Of a DNA stretch of 51,963 nucleotides, positions 29,984-37,657 are shown piece by piece; positions within the stretch are counted from its first letter, which is position 1; each line of letters begins with the position of its first letter. The stretch is taken from positions 1-51,963 of the forward strand of contig JAFTAM010000164.1 in assembly GCA_017458675.1 (NCBI GenBank), read 5' to 3'. This DNA is from a bacterium. GTDB lineage: Bacteria; Vulcanimicrobiota; Xenobia; Xenobiales; Xenobiaceae. The translations under genes and the position numbers were made by a program. A model generated the notes under the pieces. It saw nothing but the letters and a program-made list of their open reading frames with translations. It was not told the origin of the DNA and did not search any database.

Positions 29984-31096
29984 TTAGCGGCGAACGCTGC
30001 CCTTCACAAAGGGCGGACGCTGCACCAGCGCCTTTTCCTGACGGCTGCGCACCGCAATTGTCAGCTCGGTACCCGGTTTGCGGCAGGAAGCTTTAACCAG
30101 AGCCAGGCAGACGCCGCGTCCCAAAGAGGGCGAGAAAGTTCCGCTGGTTACGGTTCCGACATTATTTCCTTCCGGGTCGTTGACGGCATAGCCGCTCCTG
30201 GGAATAGCTCTGCCCTGCAGCGCTAAACCGACAATCGCCGTTTCCGCGCCGGCCTCTTTGACCTTTTTAAGCGCGTCCCGGCCGATGAAATCGCCGCCGT
30301 CCAGCTTAACAACCCAACCCAGCGAAGTATTGATGGGGTTGGTATCGTCGGTTATTTCATGACCATACAGAGAATAAACGGCCTCCAGGCGCAGAGTATC
30401 GCGGGCGCCCAGACCAATGGGGAGACATCCGCCCTCCTCGCGCAGAGCCTTCCAGACCTCGGCGGCCTGCTCATTGGCAATATAAATCTCAAAGCCGTCC
30501 TCGCCGGTATAGCCGGTACGGGAAATAACCGCGGGCTTGCCCTTGAAGTCTCCGCAGAGCACATGATAGTAGCGGAGAGATTCGAGATCGGCTTTGGTAA
30601 ATTTCTGCAGAATTTCCTGAGATTTAGGCCCCTGAATTGCCACCAGAGCGGTTTCGGCGGAAATATTCTTTACCGTGACCGCGCCCTTTTTATGCTCCTC
30701 CACCCAGGCGTAATCCTTATCGCAGTTGGAGGCGTTGACGATCAGCCAAAAATGATAATCGCCCGGCCCCTTATCGGGGAAGCGGTAAACAAGAAGATCG
30801 TCTATAATGCCGCCGTTTTCCCGGCACATACAGGAATAGAGACACTGGCCCTCCGCCAGATTGCTCACTTCGTTGGTAACTAAATAATTAACAAATTCCA
30901 GGGCGTCGGGTCCGTACACGTCTATCTCGCCCATATGAGAAAGATCAAAAATACCCGCCTCGGAGCGAACCGTCAAATGCTCGTTTTTAATGCCGGAATA
31001 CTCTATAGGCATTTCCCAGCCGGCGAATTCGACGATTTTAGCGCCCTCCTGAACATGAACCTCATAAAGAGGAGTCCGCAAAAGTTCGTTATTCAC
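29984..31096 (-). CDS. gcvT: Glycine cleavage system T protein (aminomethyltransferase)
   Basis: The 370-residue protein shows LRTPLYEVHVQEGAKIVEFAG, FDLSHMGEIDVYG, the folate-site Asp region NGGIIDDLLVYR, SRTGYTGEDGFEIY and LGARDTLRLEA. It releases ammonia and makes methylene-tetrahydrofolate. The start is GTG, preceded by AAAGGAG; the nearby ATG is out of frame. It is first in the gcvT-H-PA-PB operon. Confidence 0.95.
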   Translation of the reverse strand: MNNELLRTPLYEVHVQEGAKIVEFAGWEMPIEYSGIKNEHLTVRSEAGIFDLSHMGEIDVYGPDALEFVNYLVTNEVSNLAEGQCLYSCMCRENGGIIDDLLVYRFPDKGPGDYHFWLIVNASNCDKDYAWVEEHKKGAVTVKNISAETALVAIQGPKSQEILQKFTKADLESLRYYHVLCGDFKGKPAVISRTGYTGEDGFEIYIANEQAAEVWKALREEGGCLPIGLGARDTLRLEAVYSLYGHEITDDTNPINTSLGWVVKLDGGDFIGRDALKKVKEAGAETAIVGLALQGRAIPRSGYAVNDPEGNNVGTVTSGTFSPSLGRGVCLALVKASCRKPGTELTIAVRSRQEKALVQRPPFVKGSVRR

Positions 31097-31480
31097 ATGC
31101 AGCTCCTTTGTGGAGACTAAAATTATTAGGGGCCTCGCAAAACGAGACCGCAGTCTTTGGAAGATTCGTTATATGCCTAATAAAAACCTACAAAAAGGCA
31201 CTAAACAGACCGTGGCGAGACAAAAACTTTAATACGGACAAAAGCTCTTTTCGATACAGTTATTACTTCTGCGCGAAAGCTAAACCCCGCCGGCTGAGCG
31301 CAGCCGCGGGGGGGGCGCAGCCGTTCGCTCAAGGGGGCGCCGAGGCTGCAGATGAAGCGCAGCCGCAGAGCGGGGAGCTAAAGCAAACCGCCGCGAAAAA
31401 AGCGCTCCGAATCAATATACGGCGCTATTTGCGTTTTAAGCTCACAGTTAAAAGCACAGTATAATGCGAAGCGCTTCCGC
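31097..31480. other. Intergenic region upstream of gcvT with GC-rich imperfect repeats
   Basis: No convincing gene is present; a 118-codon plus-strand frame has biased, repeat-derived composition. About 31285-31400 is very GC-rich, with a run of eight G and repeated GCGCAGCCG. On the minus strand GGTCTCG/CGAGGCC can form a hairpin about 40 bases before gcvT. I see none of the conserved blocks of a glycine riboswitch. Confidence 0.5.
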
Positions 31481-32476
31481 TCAATGCGAAGCCATATCCC
31501 TTATGCAGCGGAAAGCCCGCTCCTTATCAACGGCGACCTGAGCTCTGAAGTCCTTTTCAGAGGCGAACGTCTGCTCTCCGCGCAGCATGGCGCACAGTTC
31601 CGCCTTTATTTCCCAGCCGTAAAGCTCATCCTCTTGAAAATAGCCGGGCTCGGTCAGCAGACAGACCTCCAGCACCTCTCGGCCGTTGTCAAAGGTGGGG
31701 CGGTTTCCCCAATAGGCCATGCCGGGAATGGCGCGCAGATTTTTGGACGGACTGACGCCGGCCGGCGGGAAAAGATCACAGCGGGCGGCAAAGACGCCTT
31801 TGGGAGGGCAGAGCTTTTCCGGGAGGATTTCTATATTGGCGGTGGGGATGCCCAGAGTGCGCCCCACCTTGCGCCCGTGAACTACCGTTCCCTGCCAGGA
31901 ACAGTATCTGCCCAGCAGCATAGGGACCTCCTCCATTCTGCCCCGGCTTATCAGAGCGCGGATGCGGCTGGAAGAAATACTGCCGCCCTCATAGCGTACG
32001 GGCTCGATGATTTTTACCGCAAAACCCAGTCTCGGCCCCAACTCCGAGAGCATCTGCGCATTGCCCCGGCCTCCGGCGCCAAAGCGGTGATCGGCTCCGG
32101 CCAGGACAACCGAGGCCCGCAGCTTGTCGGCCAAAATGGAATTTATAAAGTCCTCGGCGGCAAGAGCGGCTAACTCCGGGGTAAAATCGGCGTAAATACA
32201 GGTGAAGCCCATATCCGTCAGCATCCGCGCCTTTTCCTCAAAGCTGCAGAGCAGCTTTTCCTTATGCTCGGGAGCGATCAGCGCGCTGGGATGACTGCTC
32301 AGGGTAAAAACCAAAGGACGGACGCCGGCAGAGGCGGCCTCGCGCAGCGTCTCGCGCAGAAGCGCCAGGTGCCCGAGGTGCAAACCATCAAAAAACCCCA
32401 GAGCTACAGCGCCGGGGCCTTCAGCTTGATAATTCTGCCAGAAAATCGCCGCCGACGGCGGTTCGTTAATGTTCAT
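31481..32476 (-). CDS. ribF: Bifunctional riboflavin kinase / FAD synthetase
   Basis: The 331-residue protein has both domains: the N-terminal adenylyltransferase with GFFDGLHLGH and SISSSRIRALI, and the C-terminal flavokinase with GRTLGIPTANI, KGVFAA and a catalytic Glu in GREVLEVCLL. It converts riboflavin to FMN and FAD. The ATG overlaps the SPOR gene stop (ATGA). Downstream, the opposing gcv leader region begins directly. Confidence 0.95.
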   Translation of the reverse strand: MNINEPPSAAIFWQNYQAEGPGAVALGFFDGLHLGHLALLRETLREAASAGVRPLVFTLSSHPSALIAPEHKEKLLCSFEEKARMLTDMGFTCIYADFTPELAALAAEDFINSILADKLRASVVLAGADHRFGAGGRGNAQMLSELGPRLGFAVKIIEPVRYEGGSISSSRIRALISRGRMEEVPMLLGRYCSWQGTVVHGRKVGRTLGIPTANIEILPEKLCPPKGVFAARCDLFPPAGVSPSKNLRAIPGMAYWGNRPTFDNGREVLEVCLLTEPGYFQEDELYGWEIKAELCAMLRGEQTFASEKDFRAQVAVDKERAFRCIRDMASH

Positions 32477-33144
32477 TCGCCTATATAAGTATCAAAACCG
32501 ATACTGTTGAGATAATCTTTCTTGTCTTCAGCTTCGCGGACCGTGGCAAAGGATTCGCTGACTACTCTGTAAACATTGCCCTTTTCAACGGGGATCACCA
32601 CGATGCGGCACTTTACGCCCTCTTTTTCAGCCTTTTCCAACTCGGCCTGAGCATTCTCCTCTATCTCAAAACTGCCGAAAATAAGTTCGCAGCCCTGAGG
32701 CTCGGGGGCAGGCTCCTCCGCTTTGGCTTCCGGAGCGGCTTCAGCGGCAGGCGCTTCAGACGGCGGCGCAGCCGCGGCCGAAACTTCGGCGGGCGCCTGA
32801 GAGGGCGAAGCGGGCGCGGCAGGCGCTTCCGAAGTTTTTGCGCCGCCTTCTTCCGGCTGAGCAGCGGCTACAGGCGTCAAGACATCACCGGCGGAATCGT
32901 CTGTATTCAGAGAATCGTCTACGCCGTCGATCTCCTTCTGCTGTTCGGAGGCATCGTGCTTCCAGGGCGTGGCCGAAGACTTCTCTATAGACGTCTCTAT
33001 CGAAACCTTGTCTTCTGACAGATATTTTTCTATAGCCTGCTGCCCCAGCCAGCAGCCTAAGACAATAAACGCCCAGATCGCTATCAGATAAGTAAGTATC
33101 ATGCGCGGCCAGTACGAACCGCCGCCCTGCTGATGCGCTGCCAT
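32473..33144 (-). CDS. Membrane-anchored SPOR-domain protein
   Basis: The 223-residue protein has one N-terminal membrane segment (MILTYLIAIWAFIVLGCWLG, about 15-35) and an Ala/Pro/Glu-rich linker (about 95-150). A C-terminal SPOR-like domain follows (FGSFEIEENAQAELEKAEKEG, then VYRVVSESFATVREAE, about 155-222). SPOR domains bind denuded septal peptidoglycan, so a cell-division or envelope role is likely. It overlaps ribF and follows the 691-residue protein by 45 bp. Confidence 0.8.
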   Translation of the reverse strand: MAAHQQGGGSYWPRMILTYLIAIWAFIVLGCWLGQQAIEKYLSEDKVSIETSIEKSSATPWKHDASEQQKEIDGVDDSLNTDDSAGDVLTPVAAAQPEEGGAKTSEAPAAPASPSQAPAEVSAAAAPPSEAPAAEAAPEAKAEEPAPEPQGCELIFGSFEIEENAQAELEKAEKEGVKCRIVVIPVEKGNVYRVVSESFATVREAEDKKDYLNSIGFDTYIGE

Positions 33145-33189
33145 AAAAAACGAATCCTCCGCCCCGCCTCTGTATCTGAAAAGAATAAA

Positions 33190-35265
33190 CTAGATTAACG
33201 CCGCTTCCACTCGGGCCAGCTTGCCGGGAATATCCTTGCGCCAGACGGAATCATCGGCGGCCTTAATATCTAAAATACAGACTATAACGCTGTTGTCATG
33301 CAGAGGATAGGCAGCTAAAAGCTGAGTATCGGTTTCTACGCTCAGGCACTGCCAGACGCCCAATCCCAGATCGTTGGAGAGGTAATCGTTGACCCTTCCG
33401 CACATGCGGCTGACCGCCAGAGCCAAATCGTCGCAGTTCGCCGTGGTGGCGTCGACAACTACGTCCTCCTGAACGATTATAGCGTCAAAGACGTTGTCAA
33501 TTACCGTAAGACCGAGCAGAGACTTGTTCAAGTTATCGTTCTTGGCCGGCTTGCCGAAGAATTTTAAGGAGCCCACGCTGCCGCTGTGTATCATCAGCGA
33601 CATGTTGTCGGCATTGGGGTAGATATTGAATTCGCCGTTTTTGTAGGCCGCGCAGATGCGGACAATATTTCCCATAGAGGCTTCCGAAGCGGAGTCGTTA
33701 AGCGAAGCTGTCAGCTCAGGCAGAAGAGCGGCCGCGTCTTCGAAGTTGTCCAGGCTGTCCATGCTTCCCAAAAGCGGCATGCCGTCGTCGCCGACGATCA
33801 TGGCCGAGCAGCCCTCTTCGGAGGAGATCTTGCCCAAAAGCTCCTCCATGGCGTCGGTCTCTTCCATATCGATCATGTAATTGCGCAGCTTCTCGGCGCA
33901 GCCGATAATAATATCGGAAATTTCCGGCATGAAGGTCTGAGCCTCGCCTAATACCTCGATTTCCTCTTCGGCAGCGTCATCCGCGGAATCGGCCTTCTTT
34001 TTGTCCTTAGCTTTGCCGGATAACGCAGAATTGATATCCGCAAAAAGCTTCTCCTCGAGATCGACAGCCGAGCCGTCGGGAGTCTGAAGGAAATATTCGC
34101 CTACAATACTGCCGACGTCCACGCAGGTGAGCTTGTCAAAATCTTTGAGGAAGCGCACAATCATGCGCTTATCCGATTCGGCAGTAACCTTCTTGACGGC
34201 GGCTTCCAGATTATCAAGTTCGTCCACCACCGAAAGATTGCCTTCGCAGGTCTCCGTAAGGCGCAGAGTTTCGGCGTTTACTTTAGAGGGAGATACCGCG
34301 AATACATAATCGGGATGGAAGAACTTGGCCCTGGACATAATCCTGAATACCGAGTCGGCATTGAGACCGCTTTCAGAAACCGTGAGCATCAGCAGCAGGC
34401 CCTTATAGTTGGCGAAAATATCGCAGAAATTGTAATCGGCCTCATAGCGGAACAGAATATGCTCGGGCTTAACGCCGCAGGCCTTCAGAGCCGCGCCGAC
34501 AAAATAGACCAGCCACATATTGTGGACGGCCAGCTTGGCGCCGCCTTCGCTTATGGAAAGAGACTGCACGATCTGTTCGTCGGAAATGGCTTTGCCGCAG
34601 TGGAAGCAGCGGAAACCGCGCTTGGCCGCTTCGTCCAGCGCCGCCAGACTGGAGACGCAGCTCACTTTCTGACCGGTCTTTTTGCAGTAAATCTCAAATT
34701 CGCGGCAGATAATGCCCAGCTCGTCCATCTTCTGCACGTCTTCGCCCACTTCAAAGACCGAGCGTCCCTGAGCGGCCTCGGGCAGAGACACAGATTTTTT
34801 ATTGGCGATAACGCTGAGCAGATCTCTGACGCCTGCATTTTTCATGCATTCCGCCGCTCTGCACTCCCACTCCTCCATGCGCAGAGATTTGGAATCCTCG
34901 CGCAGTAAATTGAAGTAAGGAGAAACCATGCAGTAATCCTCGCACCTGATATCAGGCTCCGCTCTGAGGATGGCCTCTACGGCTTTCTGCAGCAGTCCGC
35001 CCTGCTGATCGTCGCCGTAGGTTTCGCCTATAATCATGGCGTTTTCTTCTTTTATGAAATTGTAGAACACAATTATGCCGTCGGCGGTCATAAATACGTC
35101 GCTGTGAGGAAGTCCGCCGTCGTATTCTCTGCCCAGAAGCTCAAAAAGTCTGGTTCTGCCGCCGGAAATAATCGGCGAAGCCACATGGCTGACGGCGCCG
35201 GCAATAATGCCTTTGATTCTTTCTATATTATCAAACTCAGTAAGCTTTTTACGTATAAACTGCAT
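33190..35265 (-). CDS. Large cytoplasmic protein of unknown function with roadblock-like C-terminal repeats
   Basis: The 691-residue acidic protein has no signal peptide. I recognise no family with confidence. Visible parts are a C-x2-C pair (FRCFHCGKAI, about 219) and a segment reminiscent of a nuclease-like fold without full catalytic residues (HILFRYEADYNFCDIF... LLLMLTVSES, about 265-295). A charged low-complexity stretch follows (KAKDKKKADSADDAAEEE, about 415-432). Two C-terminal segments (about 480-560 and 590-680) have the rhythm of roadblock/LC7 domains (SAMIVGDDGMPLLGSM; DAIIVQEDVVVDAT). Such domains often bind small GTPases. GAGGAG precedes the ATG; it leads the operon with the SPOR gene and ribF. 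Confidence 0.6.
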   Translation of the reverse strand: MQFIRKKLTEFDNIERIKGIIAGAVSHVASPIISGGRTRLFELLGREYDGGLPHSDVFMTADGIIVFYNFIKEENAMIIGETYGDDQQGGLLQKAVEAILRAEPDIRCEDYCMVSPYFNLLREDSKSLRMEEWECRAAECMKNAGVRDLLSVIANKKSVSLPEAAQGRSVFEVGEDVQKMDELGIICREFEIYCKKTGQKVSCVSSLAALDEAAKRGFRCFHCGKAISDEQIVQSLSISEGGAKLAVHNMWLVYFVGAALKACGVKPEHILFRYEADYNFCDIFANYKGLLLMLTVSESGLNADSVFRIMSRAKFFHPDYVFAVSPSKVNAETLRLTETCEGNLSVVDELDNLEAAVKKVTAESDKRMIVRFLKDFDKLTCVDVGSIVGEYFLQTPDGSAVDLEEKLFADINSALSGKAKDKKKADSADDAAEEEIEVLGEAQTFMPEISDIIIGCAEKLRNYMIDMEETDAMEELLGKISSEEGCSAMIVGDDGMPLLGSMDSLDNFEDAAALLPELTASLNDSASEASMGNIVRICAAYKNGEFNIYPNADNMSLMIHSGSVGSLKFFGKPAKNDNLNKSLLGLTVIDNVFDAIIVQEDVVVDATTANCDDLALAVSRMCGRVNDYLSNDLGLGVWQCLSVETDTQLLAAYPLHDNSVIVCILDIKAADDSVWRKDIPGKLARVEAALI

Positions 35266-35438
35266 ATTTCAACAACTCCTCAAAAATGCGAAGCATCTCC
35301 TGACAGCGGCCGAGCCGCCTTCGGCAAAAAAATATCATGTATCTTTTGCATTGTCTGCGAAAATATCCTTTTTAATTAAAGATATTTGCCTTTTGATGAA
35401 AATTTGTCAATAAATATTGAAAGCTATTCAAAAAAGCA

Positions 35439-35467
35439 TTGACAACCATCCTTTTGTGATATAGAAT
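35439..35467 (+). promoter_or_regulatory. Promoter of the HigA/ImmA-type gene
   Basis: TTGACA and TAGAAT are separated by 17 bases, about 70 bases before the start. A further TATAAT lies at about 35509. The 35266-35537 interval otherwise holds no gene; a HigB-type toxin gene is absent. Confidence 0.65.
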
Positions 35468-35537
35468 TCAAAAAAAATACATTTCTATTTTGGAAATTTT
35501 ATATTCTGTATAATATTTCAAAAAGGAGCTAGTTTAT

Positions 35538-36620
35538 ATGGATAATTCAATTGTCAAACATCCAGGCGAAATCTTATATTCCGAAATATCCGAATTGGGA
35601 ATGAAGCAAAAAGAACTTGCTATACGGACAGGAGTTTCGGAAAAACACATATCTATGATTATCAACGGCACAAAGAGTATATCAAATTCTTTTGCCCGTA
35701 AATTAGATATAGCGCTTAATTCTGAAAACGGAACGTGGGCAAAAAAACAAGCAGACTATGATGAATATACTTCTATGCTGGAAGAGAGAAATCACATAAC
35801 CGAAACTGAATTATCTATATTAAAATCTCTTAAAGACGTAGTTGAATATCTTCTTAAAACCGGTATTATGAGAAATCATTGCGGCGAATCTGAAAAAATT
35901 CTCCAGCTCAGAAAAATTCTTTGCGTAAATAATCTGTCAGTTATTCCGCAGATTAGTTATAATGCCGCTTATCGCGCACAAATCACAAAAACTACAAAAA
36001 ATATTGACCCTTATATATTATTTGCATGGCAGAGAATATGTGAAATTCATGCAGAAAACATAATTATTAATCATCCTTTTAATCCGAAAAAATTGCTTAA
36101 AAGCACCCCTGAAATAAAAAGCAAAATGTTTATAGACGATCCGAATTGCATGATCCGCGAACTTAAATTAATTTTTGCAAAATGCGGTATAGCTTTTGAG
36201 GTAGTGCATCATTTCCGAGGCGCGCCGGTACAGGGGTTCATTAAACGAACAATTAATGAAAAAGTAATTCTTTGCTTAACTATTCGAGGAAAAAGGGCCG
36301 ACAAATTTTGGTTCAGCCTGTTTCATGAAATCGGACACCTTCTTAACGGCGATCTCAATAACAGGTTTATTGATTTTGATTCTGTTAAAAGTGAAATTGA
36401 AGAAAACGCAGATGCTTTTGCAAGAGACGCTTTGATAGACCCAAAATTATATAAAGAATTTATCTTATCGGGCGATTATCATAATCTTGATAAAATAAAT
36501 TCTTTTTCACTGTCCGCAGGCGTTCAGCCTTGGATAACTATAGGCCGCCTGCATAACGACGAATGGCTTGACTGGGATATCTATGCCAATATAGCTCCGA
36601 GTTATCAATGGGCAGATTAA
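35538..36620 (+). CDS. HigA-like HTH protein fused to an ImmA/IrrE-type metallopeptidase domain
   Basis: Residues about 8-60 are an Xre/HigA helix-turn-helix (KHPGEILYSEISELGMKQKE; TGVSEKHISMIINGTKSIS). The C-terminal half holds the ImmA/IrrE peptidase signature FHEIGHLLNG (His263, Glu264, His267) and a downstream Glu in EIEENADAFARD. Such proteins act as antitoxins or as regulators that cleave a repressor. No toxin gene of the HigB type precedes it. The gene is AT-rich (many AAA/ATA codons) and unlike the flanking host genes, which points to transfer. AAAGGAG precedes the ATG. Confidence 0.85.
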   Translation: MDNSIVKHPGEILYSEISELGMKQKELAIRTGVSEKHISMIINGTKSISNSFARKLDIALNSENGTWAKKQADYDEYTSMLEERNHITETELSILKSLKDVVEYLLKTGIMRNHCGESEKILQLRKILCVNNLSVIPQISYNAAYRAQITKTTKNIDPYILFAWQRICEIHAENIIINHPFNPKKLLKSTPEIKSKMFIDDPNCMIRELKLIFAKCGIAFEVVHHFRGAPVQGFIKRTINEKVILCLTIRGKRADKFWFSLFHEIGHLLNGDLNNRFIDFDSVKSEIEENADAFARDALIDPKLYKEFILSGDYHNLDKINSFSLSAGVQPWITIGRLHNDEWLDWDIYANIAPSYQWAD

Positions 36621-36656
36621 AATAACATTTGAAAGGAGTAATTTTTCTTTTTTCAC

Positions 36657-36724
36657 AAAAAAAATGCACTGAATGCTGCAACATTCAGTGCAATTAATCC
36701 GAACATCTCTATTCGAACTTCTAC
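36657..36724 (-). ncRNA. Candidate ~68 nt antisense small RNA
   Basis: A minus-strand promoter (36759-36731) would start a transcript near 36724. It ends at an 11 bp perfect stem TGCACTGAATG/CATTCAGTGCA followed by eight T (36692-36657). The 5' end folds as GAACTT-GTAG-AAGTTC. Its first ~27 bases are the complement of a sequence repeated at 36827-36854 in the leader of the DUF4417 gene, so it could pair with that mRNA. No coding frame fits. The dyad would also work poorly as a plus-strand terminator because no T-run follows. Confidence 0.6.
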
Positions 36725-36854
36725 AAGTTCATTATAGTAGATATTCGGCGAACCGTCAATATAACTTGACAGCATCGTAAAGCTGCCGTTCATTTATATT
36801 GACAGCTTCATTAATCAATAAATGTTTCCGAATATCTTATTTGAACTTCTACAA
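36698..36854 (+). repeat. Pair of 28-29 bp direct repeats in the DUF4417 leader region
   Basis: TCCGAACATCTCTATT-CGAACTTCTACAA (36698-36726) and TCCGAATATCTTATT-TGAACTTCTACAA (36827-36854) differ at three positions plus one gap. The left copy is inside the candidate small RNA (opposite strand). The right copy is in the presumed 5' untranslated region of the DUF4417 gene. Two TTGACAGC copies lie between them. Confidence 0.75.
36731..36759 (-). promoter_or_regulatory. Promoter of the candidate antisense RNA
   Basis: On the minus strand, TTGACG (36759-36754) and TATAAT (36736-36731) are separated by 17 bases. Six bases away on the plus strand lies TTGACA (36766-36771), making a GTCAA-TATAAC-TTGAC dyad that could be a shared operator or a divergent promoter pair. 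The plus-strand -10 box is not clear. Confidence 0.7.
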
Positions 36855-36866
36855 CCCATATTAAAG

Positions 36867-36931
36867 ATACCTCGGAAACATTCTGTCCAGGGAATTACGT
36901 CCCTAAGAATGCCTCTGGAGGTATTTTTATT
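36867..36931 (+). promoter_or_regulatory. Folded mRNA leader that sequesters the DUF4417 ribosome binding site
   Basis: Three nested stems are visible: ATACCTC/GAGGTAT (36867-36873/36918-36924), CATTCT/AGAATG (36879-36884/36906-36911) and AGGGA/TCCCT (36889-36893/36900-36904) with an ATTACG loop. The outer right arm contains the Shine-Dalgarno GGAGG (36917-36921) for the ATG at 36932 and is followed by TTTTTATT. The element can therefore block translation or act as an attenuator. It matches no riboswitch class I know. Confidence 0.6.
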
Positions 36932-37657
36932 ATGTATTTATTAAAAGCTATCAGAAAATTCATTAAAGACGTATGGTGGCGGCCTTACATGGTCGAAGGC
37001 GCTGACTTTTCAGCCAACGACATTCCAGTCTGCCCTACTACCGCTTCTGAGGTTCCGACGGACCTTATTACCTATAAAGAAGCCAAAGATATCTATAAAA
37101 AAGAGATACGTAAGGGAAACAAAAATTTTCACCATTCTGCTTTCGTATGTTTCTATGAAGACGATATCAATTTTGACTCTATTACCGGCATTTGGTTTTA
37201 CAGCAGCAAAGCTTTAAAAATCCTAAAGCATTTTGAGGGAATTATTACTCCTGATTTTTCCACCTACCAGGATTTTCCTTATCCGCTTAAACTATGGAAT
37301 ACCTACCGAATGAGAGCCTTCGGCTTTTGGTTTGGGACAATATGCGGAGGCAAAGTCATAAACAACGTCCGCTGGGGAACCGCAGAAACATACGGCTATT
37401 GTTTTGATGGAATTCCTCAAAACAGCGTCGTTGCAATAGGAACAGTGGGAGGCAGTCCGCGCAGGCTCAATGACCGCGCCCGCTTTGAAGACGGCCTGAA
37501 AGAAATGATGACAAGACTTTCTCCGCACACAATCATCGTTTACGGGTCTGCTGCTTATAAGTGTTTTCAAGAGCTTAAAGAACAGGGAATTCAAATCTTT
37601 GCTTATCCCGGCAGAACAACCAAAGTGTTCGCAGAGAGGAGAAAGCAAAATGAGTAA
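36932..37657 (+). CDS. DUF4417 protein
   Basis: The 241-residue protein has the DUF4417 pattern: IITPDFSTYQDFPYPLKLWN, RAFGFWFGTICGGKVINNVR, SVVAIGTVGG and a C-terminal IIVYGSAAYKCFQELKEQGI. DUF4417 genes are scattered through phages and mobile islands, and their activity is not known to me. The N-terminal 90 residues are less conserved. Its ribosome binding site is inside a hairpin, and the next gene overlaps its end by 8 bp, so it is the head of a coupled three-gene unit. Confidence 0.8.
   Translation: MYLLKAIRKFIKDVWWRPYMVEGADFSANDIPVCPTTASEVPTDLITYKEAKDIYKKEIRKGNKNFHHSAFVCFYEDDINFDSITGIWFYSSKALKILKHFEGIITPDFSTYQDFPYPLKLWNTYRMRAFGFWFGTICGGKVINNVRWGTAETYGYCFDGIPQNSVVAIGTVGGSPRRLNDRARFEDGLKEMMTRLSPHTIIVYGSAAYKCFQELKEQGIQIFAYPGRTTKVFAERRKQNE

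Noticed and set aside
31108-31464. 118-codon plus-strand frame upstream of gcvT
   Set aside because: It lacks a ribosome binding site, its composition follows the GC-rich repeats, and it resembles no protein I know.
31097-31480. Glycine riboswitch upstream of gcvT
   Set aside because: The conserved GAGAG and GGAGCAA-type blocks of the tandem aptamers are absent on the minus strand; only a short GGTCTCG/CGAGGCC hairpin is seen.
35266-35537. HigB toxin gene before the HigA-like gene
   Set aside because: No frame of suitable length or ribosome binding site exists; the interval holds a promoter and AT-rich leader only.
36663-36780. Short 35-codon frame starting at the ATG near 36672
   Set aside because: The Shine-Dalgarno-like GAAAGGAG upstream is too far away (about 36 bases) and the start lies within the small-RNA terminator stem.
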